A stretch of DNA of 38,637 bases from Caballeronia choica (GTDB lineage: Bacteria; Pseudomonadota; Gammaproteobacteria; Burkholderiales; Burkholderiaceae): NCBI RefSeq assembly GCF_001544535.1, contig NZ_FCON02000074.1:1-38637 (forward strand). The letters run 5' to 3'. Both the position numbers and the translations under genes were made by a program. Within the stretch, counting starts at the first letter, position 1. Every line of letters begins with the position of its first letter. Below the pieces are notes generated by a model. The model searched no databases. It saw only the letters and a list, made by a program, of their open reading frames with translations, and was not told the DNA's origin. Shown in pieces: positions 14,765 to 23,692 of this stretch.

Positions 14765-15787
14765 ATGAATCGCTTTTTCTCCACGTTGCGCGTGTCCGTT
14801 GCCGCCGTCGCGCTGATCGCAGTCACCTCGACCGTCGCCAGCGCCCAGTCGCGCGAAGTCGTGATCGGCTACCAGGATATGGTCGTGCCGTGGCGCTATG
14901 CACAGGCGAGCGGCGAAGTCGAGAAGGCAACGGGTTACAAGGTCACCTATCGCAAGCTCGGCAGCGGCGCAGATGTGATCCGCGCGCTGGCTTCGGGCTC
15001 GATCCAGCTCGGCGAAGCCGGTTCGAGCCCGATCGCGGCGGGCCTCTCGCAAGGCGTCGACATCTCGCTCTTCTGGATTCTCGACAACATCAACGACGCC
15101 GAAGCCCTGGTCGCGCGCAATGGCTCGGGCGTGAACTCGCTTGCCGACCTCAAGGGCAAGAAGCTCGGGCTGCCGTTCGTCTCGACATCGCATTTTCATG
15201 CGCTGGTCGCGCTGCAAAACGCGGGCGTCGATCCGTCGTCGGTCAAGATTCTCAACCTGCGCCCGCCTGAAGTGGCGGCAGCGTGGGAGCGCGGCGATAT
15301 CGATGCCACGTATATCTGGGACCCGGTGCTCGCGAAGGTCAAGAAAAACGGCAAGGTGCTGACCACCTCGGGTGAAGTCGCGAAGGAAACCGGCAAGGCG
15401 ACCTTCGATGGTTTCGTCGTCAACCGCAAGTTCGCGCAGGACAACGCGGCCTTCGTCAGCGGCTTCGTCAAGGTGCTGTCGACGACCGACGCCCAATATC
15501 GCGATCACAAGTCCAACTGGACCGCGGGGTCGAAGGAAGTGGAAGCGGTAGCGAAGGAATCCGGCGCAAACGCCGCCGACGTTCCCGCCAGTCTCGCCCT
15601 CTATGCTTTCCCGACAGCCGCCGAACAGGCATCGGCAGCGTGGCTCGGTGGCGGTGCGCAAGCCGGGGCGGCTAAATCGCTGGCTGCGACCGCCGCGTTC
15701 CTCAAGACCCAGGGCACGATCCAGAACGTACTGCCGGACTACTCGGCAGGCGTGGATCCCCGCTTCGTGCAGCAGGCCGCGCGATGA
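14765..15787 (+). CDS. tauA: TauA-like ABC transporter periplasmic binding protein
   Basis: A 340-residue NitT/TauT-family solute-binding protein. A signal peptide of about 28 residues ends at VASAQS; the mature protein shows [20 protein letters not shown], the loop [20 protein letters not shown] and [14 protein letters not shown], which match TauA-type proteins. It would bind taurine or another small sulfonate or related anion in the periplasm. Its stop overlaps the ATPase start (ATGA at 15784-15787). No tauD (taurine dioxygenase) or taurine transaminase gene is near, so taurine itself is only the default guess. Confidence 0.85.
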   Translation: MNRFFSTLRVSVAAVALIAVTSTVASAQSREVVIGYQDMVVPWRYAQASGEVEKATGYKVTYRKLGSGADVIRALASGSIQLGEAGSSPIAAGLSQGVDISLFWILDNINDAEALVARNGSGVNSLADLKGKKLGLPFVSTSHFHALVALQNAGVDPSSVKILNLRPPEVAAAWERGDIDATYIWDPVLAKVKKNGKVLTTSGEVAKETGKATFDGFVVNRKFAQDNAAFVSGFVKVLSTTDAQYRDHKSNWTAGSKEVEAVAKESGANAADVPASLALYAFPTAAEQASAAWLGGGAQAGAAKSLAATAAFLKTQGTIQNVLPDYSAGVDPRFVQQAAR

Positions 15788-16569
15788 GCTTGCTGGACGT
15801 CCGTGGCCTCGGAGTCACTTACGACGGAGGCCGCGCGGCCGCGCTCGCCGGCGTGAACCTGCAGATCGGCTCCGGCGAGTTCGTCGTGGCGCTCGGTGCA
15901 TCGGGCTGCGGAAAGACGACGCTCCTGAACTGCATCGCCGGCTTTGTCGATCCGACCGAAGGCGAAGTGCGTCTCGATGGCGAACCGATCACCGGCCCGG
16001 GCGCCGAGCGTGGCGTCGTGTTCCAGAAGTACGCGTTGATGCCGTGGCTCGACGTGCTCGATAACGTCGCGCTTGGTTTGCGCTTCCAGGGGATGAAAAA
16101 AGCAGCGCGCAGAAAGATCGCGCTCGATACGCTGGCGCTCGTCGGGCTGCGAGACCAGGCGCATGCGCGGGTGTATGCGCTCTCGGGTGGGATGCAGCAG
16201 CGTGTCGGAATTGCTCGCGCGCTGGCGAGCGATCCGAAGGTCCTGTTGATGGACGAACCGATGGGCGCACTCGACGCCCTCACTCGCGAGTCGATCCAGG
16301 AACTCGTGCTCGATGTATGGGGCCGCACGCGCAAGACCATTTTCTTTATCACGCACAGCGTGGAGGAAGCGCTGTTTCTCGCCACGCGCCTCGTCGTCAT
16401 GACGCCGGGGCCGGGCAGGATTGCCGAGACCTACGAACTGCCGTTCGCGCGCCGGTTTCTCGAATCGCGCGATGCACGGGCAGTGAAATCCTCGGCCGAT
16501 TTCATCGAGTGGCGCGAAAGGCTGGTGCGCCATCTGCACAACTCGCCGCCGCTGGAAGTGACTTCATGA
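15784..16569 (+). CDS. tauB: TauB-like ABC transporter ATP-binding protein
   Basis: A 261-residue ATPase with Walker [10 protein letters not shown] (38-46), signature LSGGM (133-137) and Walker B VLLMDEP (153-159), then [20 protein letters not shown] containing the H-loop. The sequence and length match TauB/SsuB importers. It overlaps tauA upstream and tauC downstream by 4 bases each (ATGA), so the three genes form one translationally coupled unit. Two copies would power the TauC dimer at the cytoplasmic face of the inner membrane. Confidence 0.92.
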   Translation: MSLLDVRGLGVTYDGGRAAALAGVNLQIGSGEFVVALGASGCGKTTLLNCIAGFVDPTEGEVRLDGEPITGPGAERGVVFQKYALMPWLDVLDNVALGLRFQGMKKAARRKIALDTLALVGLRDQAHARVYALSGGMQQRVGIARALASDPKVLLMDEPMGALDALTRESIQELVLDVWGRTRKTIFFITHSVEEALFLATRLVVMTPGPGRIAETYELPFARRFLESRDARAVKSSADFIEWRERLVRHLHNSPPLEVTS

Positions 16570-17417
16570 GTTCGATCGAGTCGATACGCATCGCGTCTTC
16601 TTCCGCGTCTGCCGGGAAACGGCGCAGGAAAGCACGCGGACTGCCGGGCGAGGGTTCGACGGCCGCGCTGAGCGTGGCCTCGGTCGTGGCGCTTGCAGCG
16701 CTCTGGTGGACCGTGACCCGCTTGAACTGGGTGCCGCCCCTCTTTCTACCGTCGCCGCGGGCGGTCTGGAGCGCGTTCGTCGATGCGTGGTCGGGCCGGA
16801 TTCAGGGCGGCCTGCCGTTGTCCGAACATCTTCTCTGGAGCGCGATCCGCGTGTTCGGCGCGTTCTTGCTTGCGAGTCTGACGGCCGTGCCGGTCGGCAT
16901 CCTGATGGGCGTGAGCCGGGTCGCGCGAGGATTGCTCGATCCGCCGCTGGAGTTCTATCGGCCGCTGCCGCCGCTGGCGTACTTGCCACTCGTCGTGATC
17001 TGGTTCGGCATCGACGAAACGGCGAAGCTCATCGTGATCTACCTGGCCTGCTTCGCGCCGATCGCGATGGCCGCGCGTGCCGGCGTGCGCAGCGCGACCG
17101 CCGAACAGGTCAACGCTGCTTATTCGCTTGGCGCGAGCTTTTCGCAGTTGGTGCGCCACGTCGTGTTGCCTGCGGCGCTGCCGGAAATCCTCACGGGTCT
17201 GCGGATTGCAATTGGCTTTGGCTGGACCACGCTCGTCGCAGCGGAGATGGTGGCCGCGACTGCCGGGCTCGGACAAATGGTGCTCAACGCGTCGAGCTTT
17301 CTTCGCACCGACGTGGTGGTGATGGGCATCGTGCTGATCGGGTTGATCGCGTGGACGTTCGATCTGGGCATGCGGGCGCTCGAGCGTCGGCTGGTGCCGT
17401 GGAGGGGCAAGGTTTAG
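16566..17417 (+). CDS. tauC: TauC-like ABC transporter permease
   Basis: A 283-residue inner-membrane permease with about six membrane segments after a basic cytoplasmic N-terminus (KRRRKARG). The transport-domain coupling motif is seen as [20 protein letters not shown] followed by [20 protein letters not shown], the usual EAA loop form of the TauC/SsuC family. The start at 16566 overlaps the tauB stop. The gene ends 12 bases before the stop of the convergent DUF1028 gene, with no obvious terminator hairpin between them. Confidence 0.92.
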   Translation: MSSIESIRIASSSASAGKRRRKARGLPGEGSTAALSVASVVALAALWWTVTRLNWVPPLFLPSPRAVWSAFVDAWSGRIQGGLPLSEHLLWSAIRVFGAFLLASLTAVPVGILMGVSRVARGLLDPPLEFYRPLPPLAYLPLVVIWFGIDETAKLIVIYLACFAPIAMAARAGVRSATAEQVNAAYSLGASFSQLVRHVVLPAALPEILTGLRIAIGFGWTTLVAAEMVAATAGLGQMVLNASSFLRTDVVVMGIVLIGLIAWTFDLGMRALERRLVPWRGKV

Positions 17418-17429
17418 CCCCTTGTCATT

Positions 17430-18107
17430 TCATTGATTCCCCGGCACGCCATAGCTCGGAGCCGCGGTCGGATTCAACGCGCGAGTCACATAGTCCTGCA
17501 TCTGCGGCCGATAGGCTTGCCACAGACCATCGAGTTGACCAATAGGATCGTCATCCGCCCAGTCAACCCGCAAGTCGACGAGGGGCCAGCTCAAATCCCC
17601 CGCGATCTTAAGCGCCGCCGAATGCACAGGCCCCGCTTCGCCACCCGCCGCCATCGCAGCATGCATCGCCGCCAGCAGCCGGTCAGCGAGCATGCCGCGC
17701 GCATTCTCAAACGCCGGAACCATCGCTCCGATGACCTCGACACTCGCCAGCATGTTGCCGGCAGCGACGCATTGCTCCCCAGCCACGGCATGGTGTACGC
17801 CAAGCGTTTCCTTGCCGCTAAAGAACGCAGTGCGACCCTGACCGTCAATCACGGTCACCTGTCGATACTCGCTCCACTCATTGGCACTCAGCGCTCGATC
17901 CAGTGCGCCCTGAGAATCGAGCTTCATGCTCTCAAGGAAGTCGAGAATCTGCGAGCCGAGCGCCGGCAACGTGACGTTCTGCGTCGCCACCGCGCCCACG
18001 CCTGCGCGCACCCACGGGCAACGCGCCCCCACCGCGATACTCGATGAACTGATGGCAATCCCGAGCTGGCCGGTTTCCGGGCAACGTCCGATAACGGAGA
18101 ATGTCAT
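17430..18107 (-). CDS. DUF1028 family Ntn-hydrolase-like protein
   Basis: A 225-residue protein starting MTFSVIGRCPETGQLGIAIS; TAAGGAG sits 6 bases before the ATG at 18107, a strong start. Conserved DUF1028 features are the early GIAISSSSIAVGARCPWVRAG, ATQNVTLPALG, and the C-terminal DDPIGQLDGLWQAYRPQMQ. The family has the Ntn-hydrolase fold and unknown substrate, and often sits beside RidA and amino-acid or peptide catabolic genes. It follows the RidA gene by 10 bases, the last gene of the monooxygenase operon. A hydrolytic step on an amide-like intermediate is an inference. Confidence 0.9.
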   Translation of the reverse strand: MTFSVIGRCPETGQLGIAISSSSIAVGARCPWVRAGVGAVATQNVTLPALGSQILDFLESMKLDSQGALDRALSANEWSEYRQVTVIDGQGRTAFFSGKETLGVHHAVAGEQCVAAGNMLASVEVIGAMVPAFENARGMLADRLLAAMHAAMAAGGEAGPVHSAALKIAGDLSWPLVDLRVDWADDDPIGQLDGLWQAYRPQMQDYVTRALNPTAAPSYGVPGNQ

Positions 18108-18117
18108 GTCCGACTCC

Positions 18118-18555
18118 TTAGACCTCTTGAGGCTTCCAGCCATCCGGGATCACCGCGATCACATCGATCTCCATCAACCACTGCGGTTGCCCCAACGCGC
18201 TCACCACCAGGCCGGTGGAAATGGGAAACACGCCCTTCAGCCACTTGCCGACCTCCTGATACACCGGCTCACGATAGCGCGGGTCGATCAGATAGGTCGT
18301 CGTCTTGACGATGTGAGACAGGTCGCTGCCCGCTTCTTCCAGCAGTTGCTTGAGGTTCTTCATCGCCTGCTCGGCCTGGGCGCGCGGATCGCCTAGCCCG
18401 ACCAGATTGCCGTCGAAATCCGTGCCGACCTGGCCGCGCACGTAGACGGTGTTGCCAGCGCGCACGGCCTGACAAAGATCGTTGTCGAGCGTCTGGTTCG
18501 GGTACGTATCCTTCGTGTTGAACATGCGAATGCGGGTGTGCGTAGGTTGGTTCAT
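18118..18555 (-). CDS. RidA/YjgF family protein
   Basis: A 145-residue RidA-superfamily member. It shows GNTVYVRGQVGTDFDGNLVG, QAEQAMKNLKQLLEEAGSDL, VKTTTYLIDPRYREPVYQEV and the C-terminal LMEIDVIAVIP. Canonical RidA uses an arginine in the C-terminal R(N)LP-x-x-A-x-V-E-I/V region to hydrolyse 2-aminoacrylate imines; here the equivalent stretch reads ALGQPQWLMEIDV without that arginine, so it belongs to a Rid subgroup that may not be an imine deaminase. AAGGTG precedes the ATG. It lies between the flavin monooxygenase and DUF1028 genes in one minus-strand operon. Confidence 0.9.
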   Translation of the reverse strand: MNQPTHTRIRMFNTKDTYPNQTLDNDLCQAVRAGNTVYVRGQVGTDFDGNLVGLGDPRAQAEQAMKNLKQLLEEAGSDLSHIVKTTTYLIDPRYREPVYQEVGKWLKGVFPISTGLVVSALGQPQWLMEIDVIAVIPDGWKPQEV

Positions 18556-18608
18556 CGATGCACCTTGATGCTAGGAAGAAATGGATCGCGATTAAACGGC
18601 AGCAGGCA

Positions 18609-19946
18609 TCAACTCACGCCCAACTCGCTGACTTTGTGCACGCGCGATTCCGCATGCGCGCCGTCACGATCGTCGCCCGCATGACGTTGCGAGGCATCGC
18701 GGTAAGCGAGATATTTTCGCTGCGTGACGATATGGTCCGCGATGTGTCTGGCATCGTGCCAGACGCCCCAGATGAAAGCGGAGCCGCGACGCGAGAGCCA
18801 CGGCAAGCCAAGGAAATAGATGCCGGGTTCCTTTGATACGCCTCGCTGATGTTTCGGCTTGCCCTTCTCGTCGAAGGCGTCGACGTCCAGCCAGCTGAAA
18901 TCGACCGCATAGCCCGTCGCCCAGATGATCGAGGTCACGCCGGCCTTCGCCAGATCGAGGTCGAGAATGGGATGGGTCACGCATTCTGGATCGGAAGGAA
19001 TATCGCGAGCTTGCGGTTCTTCCGGAAGGTCCAGACCGTTGCGGGCAACATAGGCGTCGGCGGCATTCAACAACGACAGATAGTTCTCGTCGCCACGCGC
19101 AATGTTCAGTGCAAGATCCGGTTCGAACGTCACGACGCCGTCATCGAATGACTTCGTCAAGCCAACGAGCGTTATCCCCTGATGCGCAAGTCGCCGGAAG
19201 TCCACCGTATGGCCGCCACGCGCACCGCTCACCGCAATGGTCACATGTTCTTTGCCCGGCCTCATGACCTCCGCGTCCCATTCGCCGAGAACGCCCAACC
19301 ACCAGCAAAAGTCGCGGCCGCGATAGGCACGCGGCGGCCGGTCATGCGGTCCAACCGACAGATAGACCTGCTTGCCCGAACGCTGCAACTCATCGGCGAT
19401 TTGCACGCCGGACGACCCTGCACCGACCACCAGCACGGCGCCTTCGGGCAGTTGCTCAGGGTTGCGATAGTCGGCGGAATGAATCTGCGTGAGATGTCCG
19501 GCGCCTGACGCAATCGGCGGAATGATGGGGCGCTGGAAAGGTCCGGTCGCGACCACCACGCGGTTAGCCTCGATCGTGCCCTCGGACGTCTCGATGGTGA
19601 AGCCCTGCCTCCCAGCATTGCGCACGACCCTCTTCACTTCCACGCCGGTGCGGATGGGCGCGTCGAACTTCCTCGCATAGGCGACGAAATAGTCCGCAAC
19701 CTGGTCTTTGGAAGCGAAGCCGTCGGAATCGACGTCCTCGAATTCGAGATTGGGGAAACGGTCGTGCCATGCGGGACCATTCGCAACCAGCGAATCCCAC
19801 CGTGCCGTGCGCCAGCGCTCGGCGATGCGATCGCGTTCGAGGACGAGATGCGGCACGCCGAGCTGGCTCAGATGCTCGCTCATCGCGATGCCGGCCTGAC
19901 CGGCGCCGACCACGAGCGTATCGATTGACGTTCTTTCCATTGTCAT
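18609..19946 (-). CDS. Flavin-containing monooxygenase-like NAD(P)/FAD oxidoreductase
   Basis: A 445-residue two-dinucleotide-domain flavoprotein. The FAD Rossmann motif GAGQAG (about 14-19) is followed by RWRTARWDSLVANGPAWHDR; the NADPH Rossmann motif is GAGSSGVQIADEL near residue 175; HLTQIHSADYR precedes it in the position of the FMO fingerprint, and WATGYAVDFSWL is the late ATGY motif. Relatives oxygenate nitrogen, sulphur or carbonyl groups. AAGGA lies 7 bases upstream of the ATG at 19946. It is first in the operon with RidA and DUF1028 and divergent from the LysR/Rieske cluster, suggesting N-oxygenation of an amine; that is inferred. Confidence 0.88.
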   Translation of the reverse strand: MTMERTSIDTLVVGAGQAGIAMSEHLSQLGVPHLVLERDRIAERWRTARWDSLVANGPAWHDRFPNLEFEDVDSDGFASKDQVADYFVAYARKFDAPIRTGVEVKRVVRNAGRQGFTIETSEGTIEANRVVVATGPFQRPIIPPIASGAGHLTQIHSADYRNPEQLPEGAVLVVGAGSSGVQIADELQRSGKQVYLSVGPHDRPPRAYRGRDFCWWLGVLGEWDAEVMRPGKEHVTIAVSGARGGHTVDFRRLAHQGITLVGLTKSFDDGVVTFEPDLALNIARGDENYLSLLNAADAYVARNGLDLPEEPQARDIPSDPECVTHPILDLDLAKAGVTSIIWATGYAVDFSWLDVDAFDEKGKPKHQRGVSKEPGIYFLGLPWLSRRGSAFIWGVWHDARHIADHIVTQRKYLAYRDASQRHAGDDRDGAHAESRVHKVSELGVS

Positions 19947-20199
19947 GGCTATGTCCTTCTAGAGGCGATTCGATTCGGCTCGATCATGGCTTCGCGCAAT
20001 CTCGCATTGTTCTGCGCGGCAAAGCTTGCAAGCGTCGCTAGCGAGAAAAAAGTGCCTGTGCGTCCTGAAGCAAATCTACGCCCGCCTTTAGAATTCGAAA
20101 AATATATTAAAAAAATGCAGAGCATCGGGTTTGGCTATGCAAGGTTTTTTGAGCGTTTCACAATGCGGCCCATTGAAGCACGATCGCGGAGCATTACGG
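19947..20199. promoter_or_regulatory. Divergent promoter region FMO operon / LysR
   Basis: This 253-base gap has a strongly AT-rich island at about 20090-20115 (GAATTCGAAAAATATATTAA) in otherwise GC-rich DNA, a likely promoter core. Two perfect palindromes sit close together: GCTTGCAAGC at 20025-20034 and CGCTAGCG at 20037-20044. They could be regulator sites shared by the two divergent units. Confidence 0.4.
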
Positions 20200-21126
20200 A
20201 TGGAAAGTCTCCCCTTGCGCTACTCGTTGCGGCAGTTGCGCTATTTCGTCGTCACCGCGGAAGTGCTGTCGTTTACCGCCGCCGCGCGGCGCTTGCACAT
20301 CTCCCAGCCGTCGATTTCGACGGCGCTCGCGGACCTCGAAGTCTCGTTCGGCGTGCAACTCTTCATACGACATCATGCGAGCGGCCTGTCGCTCACACAA
20401 GCCGGCCGCGATCTGCTCGGACAGGCGCGCAATCTGCTGAAGATCGCCGAAGAATTGCAGATGGCCGCGAAGGAAATGGACGGCGGCATGACGGGCGCGA
20501 TCACACTCGGCTGCCTCGTCTCGCTCGCGCCGCCGCTCATGCCAAGACTCATCAGCCGGTTCACGAGCGAGCACGCGGGCATTTCGTTTCGCACCGTCGA
20601 GGCGCATCAGGACGGCCTTCTGCGCGGCCTGCACGATGGCTCGCTTGACATAGCCCTGACCTATAGCCTCGATTTGACCGAGGACATCGCCTTCACGCCG
20701 CTGCTGTCGCTGCCGCCTTACGCGATCCTGCCGAAGACGCACCGCCTCGCCCGCGCACGCAAGGTGTCGCTCGCCGACTTGCTGCCGGAGCCCTATGTGA
20801 TGCTGGATCTGCCGCACAGCCGCGAGTACTTCGCCGCGCTCTTCGATGCAGTGGGCAACCGTCCGGTGCCCGCCTTTCGCTCGTCGCAGCCGGAGGTCGT
20901 GCGCGGGATGGTGGCCAACGGCCTCGGCTATAGCATCCTCAATTTTCCGCTTAAGTCGAACCGCACCGTGGATGGCGAAGACTTCGTCATTAAGCGCTTC
21001 AAGGACAACGTCAACGCGACGACGCTAGGCATCGCGCAATCGCGCACGATGAAGCCGCGGCAAGTCGTGCAGCGCTTCGCGTCGTTCTGCGAAACCTATA
21101 TACAGCGTCTGCATGTCGACGCATGA
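20200..21126 (+). CDS. LysR-family regulator of the Rieske/Pot cluster
   Basis: A 308-residue LysR protein. The ATG at 20200 has GGAG 8 bases upstream and starts MESLPLRYSLRQLRYFVVTA; the longer frame from 20131 lacks a ribosome site. The helix-turn-helix is LSFTAAARRLHISQPSISTA; the effector domain begins near residue 95 (GAITLGCLVSLAPPLMPRLI). It is transcribed toward a Rieske oxygenase gene 195 bases downstream and away from the flavin monooxygenase operon, so it is placed to control both. The ligand is unknown. Confidence 0.93.
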   Translation: MESLPLRYSLRQLRYFVVTAEVLSFTAAARRLHISQPSISTALADLEVSFGVQLFIRHHASGLSLTQAGRDLLGQARNLLKIAEELQMAAKEMDGGMTGAITLGCLVSLAPPLMPRLISRFTSEHAGISFRTVEAHQDGLLRGLHDGSLDIALTYSLDLTEDIAFTPLLSLPPYAILPKTHRLARARKVSLADLLPEPYVMLDLPHSREYFAALFDAVGNRPVPAFRSSQPEVVRGMVANGLGYSILNFPLKSNRTVDGEDFVIKRFKDNVNATTLGIAQSRTMKPRQVVQRFASFCETYIQRLHVDA

Positions 21127-21205
21127 TTTGATTTGCGGATGTTGAGTGCGCGGAACCTGCGTCGAAGCCTGCGAACGCTGCATAGGTAAAAGCTTTCCTT
21201 TGTAT

Positions 21206-21223
21206 CCAAAAACAATATTTTGG
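21206..21223. promoter_or_regulatory. Candidate LysR operator before the Rieske gene
   Basis: CCAAAA-N6-TTTTGG is an 18-base interrupted palindrome in an AT-rich patch 99 bases before the Rieske start codon. Its size and AT-rich centre suit a LysR-family site, and the LysR gene lies immediately upstream. A possible -10 TAGATT at 21241-21246 follows at a suitable distance. Confidence 0.4.
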
Positions 21224-21321
21224 CTGGCAATTTGGCTTGATAGATTTCTGACCATGATGAGCGCAACGCCGCAATGCCTCGTGTTGACGCGCTCCCACAG
21301 GGATTGATCAAGGAGGGTTCC

Positions 21322-22470
21322 ATGGCAAACCCCGCACGGACGATCGCGCTGCAACGGCTGGTGGAGGCGTTGCAGGCCGGTTGCGAACGGCCGTTCAGCG
21401 AAGCGCACTCCATGCCGCCGGGTGTCTATACGTCGGCAGAATTCCTGTCACTGGAAGAGCGCAATATCTTCGAACGCGAATGGCAGTGCGTCGGCCGCGC
21501 AAGCGCGCTGAAAGCGCCCGGCGACTATCTGACGACACGCATCGGCGCACAGCCCATCGTGATCCTGCGCGATGAGCAGATGCAACTCAAGGCGATGTCG
21601 AACGTGTGCCTGCATCGCATGTCGGTGCTGCTGGAAGGACGCGGCAATGTGCGCAGGATCGTGTGCCCTTACCATGCGTGGAATTATTCGCTCGATGGCG
21701 CGCTGCGCGGGGCACCGATGATGGATCGGCAAGCGGGCTTCTGCAAGGAAAGCTACAAGCTGCCCGCCGTGCGTTGTGAGGAATGGCAGGGCTGGATCTA
21801 CGTGACGCTCGACGAGAACGCGCCGCCCGTTCATGCGCAGCTCGCCGAACTGAGCGGACTCATCGACGCATACGGCATGTCCGACTACGTCGAAACCTTC
21901 TATGAAGAACACGTGTGGGATACCAACTGGAAGATCCTTGCCGAGAACTTCATGGAAAGCTACCACTTGCCGATCCTGCATCGCGCGACAGTAGGACCGC
22001 ATTCCCGGCTCGAGGAAATGGAATGCCCGCCGGGCTTTCCCGCCTTCAACTATCACTGGATCACGAAGGAAGCGTCCTTGCCCATCGGCAATGCGCATCC
22101 GGACAACACGCGTCTCACGGGACACTGGCGCAAGACCACGGCGTTGCTCGCGATCTACCCGACACACCTCATCACGCTCACGCCCGGTTACTTCTGGTAT
22201 CTGGTACTGCAGCCGCAAGGGGTCGGGCGCGTGCATATCCGCTTCGGAGGCGGGCTTGCGCCGGAGTTCGTCGCCGATCCCGAGGGCAACGCCCACATGG
22301 CGACGCTCAAGACGCTGCTCGACGAAGTCAACGCGGAAGACAAGCGCGGCGTGGAAGCCGTCTTTCGCGGCGTGCATGCGCCGCTTGCGAAGCCCGGCAA
22401 TCTCAGCCATCTCGAACGCCCCAACTATGACTTCGCGCGCTATCTCGCGAAGCAGCTCGGCGAGCATTGA
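21322..22470 (+). CDS. Rieske non-haem iron oxygenase, alpha subunit (CntA-like type)
   Basis: A 382-residue protein with strong AAGGAGG before the ATG at 21322. The Rieske 2Fe-2S ligands are C96 and H98 (VCLHRM) with C115 and H118 (CPYHAW). The mononuclear iron ligands are H215, H220 and, by pattern, D340 (NAEDKRGVEAVFRG). The residue three before the first His is E212, not the usual Asp, as in carnitine monooxygenase CntA and related oxygenases acting on quaternary amines. No reductase component is encoded nearby. It shares an operon with a Pot-type importer, so it probably oxidises the imported compound, perhaps by N-demethylation or C-N cleavage; the substrate is unknown. Confidence 0.92.
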   Translation: MANPARTIALQRLVEALQAGCERPFSEAHSMPPGVYTSAEFLSLEERNIFEREWQCVGRASALKAPGDYLTTRIGAQPIVILRDEQMQLKAMSNVCLHRMSVLLEGRGNVRRIVCPYHAWNYSLDGALRGAPMMDRQAGFCKESYKLPAVRCEEWQGWIYVTLDENAPPVHAQLAELSGLIDAYGMSDYVETFYEEHVWDTNWKILAENFMESYHLPILHRATVGPHSRLEEMECPPGFPAFNYHWITKEASLPIGNAHPDNTRLTGHWRKTTALLAIYPTHLITLTPGYFWYLVLQPQGVGRVHIRFGGGLAPEFVADPEGNAHMATLKTLLDEVNAEDKRGVEAVFRGVHAPLAKPGNLSHLERPNYDFARYLAKQLGEH

Positions 22471-22509
22471 ACCTTGAATTCAGCGGTACTCCGACAGGAC
22501 GCGATCACG

Positions 22510-23691
22510 ATGCCAAACTCCTCCTTCATATCGTTCTCGGGCGTGAGCAAATCGTATGACGGCGTGCACTACGTCGTGGAGGATTTGAACCTCGACGTGC
22601 GCAAGGGAGAATTCCTGTCGCTGCTCGGGCCGTCGGGTTCGGGCAAGACGACCACGCTCATGATGCTCGCGGGATTCGAATCGCCGACGCAGGGTGAGAT
22701 TCGCCTCGACGGCCGCCGTCTCGACGACAAGCCGCCCCATCAGCGCGACATCGGCATGGTGTTCCAGAACTATGCGCTCTTTCCGCATCTGACGATTGCC
22801 GAGAACGTCGCGTTTCCACTCTCCGTGCGGCACCTGAGCCGCGCCGAGCAGAAGACCCGTGTGAAGCGCGCGCTCGAGATGATCGAGTTGCCGCATCTGG
22901 CGAACCGGCGTCCCGCGCAACTCTCGGGCGGGCAGCAGCAACGTGTGGCGCTCGCACGCGCGCTCGTGTTCGAGCCGAGCGTCGTGCTGATGGACGAACC
23001 GCTCGGCGCGCTCGACAAGCGTCTGCGCGAGACGATGCAGTACGAGATCATGCGGCTGCATCGCGAACTCTCGCTCACGATCGTCTACGTCACGCACGAT
23101 CAGGCCGAGGCGCTGACGATGTCGGACCGCGTCGCCGTCTTCTCCGACGGCCGCATTCAGCAGGCCGCCACGCCAAGCGAGCTTTACGAGAACGCGCAGA
23201 ACGCATTCGTCGCGAACTTCGTCGGCGAGAACAACGGGCTGACCGGACGCGTCGTCAATTCCGGCGAGGACTGGGCGACGCTCGCGCTGTCGGATGGCAG
23301 CGTCATTCGCGGCCGTTGCGAATGCGGCCTGCGCTCGGGCGACGAAGCGATGCTCGCGCTGCGCCCCGAGCGCGCGCATATCCCGAGCGCGGAGGGCATG
23401 CACGTGGACGAACACAGCAACGTGGTCCGCGCCCGCGTCGAAGAACTGGTGTATTGCGGCGACCATCATCGCGTGCATCTCAAGCTCGGCTCGCGGGACG
23501 ACATCGTCGTGAAGCTGCCCAATACGCAGCGTCATGCCCTGCCCGCGCCCGGCAGCGCGATCGATATCGCGTGGCGCCATGACGACTGCAAGATCCTCGC
23601 GATGAGCGCTCCACGCAGCGCGTCCGCGCTCCATTCCGCCACCCCGCCGTCAACTTCAACCATCACGCCCGCCACAGCAGGAGCCAACTGA
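22510..23691 (+). CDS. PotA-like ABC transporter ATP-binding protein
   Basis: A 393-residue ATPase from the ATG at 22510 (an earlier TTG at 22474 has no ribosome site). Walker A GPSGSGKTT (40-48), signature LSGGQ (138-142) and Walker B VVLMDEP (158-164) are intact; from about residue 250 there is a TOBE regulatory domain (FVGENNGLTGRVV; LRPERAHIP). The length and TOBE domain match the spermidine/putrescine and opine importer class. It starts 39 bases after the Rieske stop and is followed after one base by the binding-protein gene, forming one operon. The proline/threonine-rich tail is unusual but harmless looking. Confidence 0.92.
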   Translation: MPNSSFISFSGVSKSYDGVHYVVEDLNLDVRKGEFLSLLGPSGSGKTTTLMMLAGFESPTQGEIRLDGRRLDDKPPHQRDIGMVFQNYALFPHLTIAENVAFPLSVRHLSRAEQKTRVKRALEMIELPHLANRRPAQLSGGQQQRVALARALVFEPSVVLMDEPLGALDKRLRETMQYEIMRLHRELSLTIVYVTHDQAEALTMSDRVAVFSDGRIQQAATPSELYENAQNAFVANFVGENNGLTGRVVNSGEDWATLALSDGSVIRGRCECGLRSGDEAMLALRPERAHIPSAEGMHVDEHSNVVRARVEELVYCGDHHRVHLKLGSRDDIVVKLPNTQRHALPAPGSAIDIAWRHDDCKILAMSAPRSASALHSATPPSTSTITPATAGAN

Positions 23692-23692
23692 C

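Noticed and set aside
21220-21240. Possible sigma-54 promoter before the Rieske gene (TGGCTGGCAATTTGGCTT)
   Set aside because: The GG and GC dinucleotides are 13 rather than 10 bases apart, so the -24/-12 rule is not met.
22480-23634. A 384-codon minus-strand frame opposite the PotA-like gene
   Set aside because: Low-complexity arginine/histidine/alanine translation opposite intact Walker and signature motifs; shadow.
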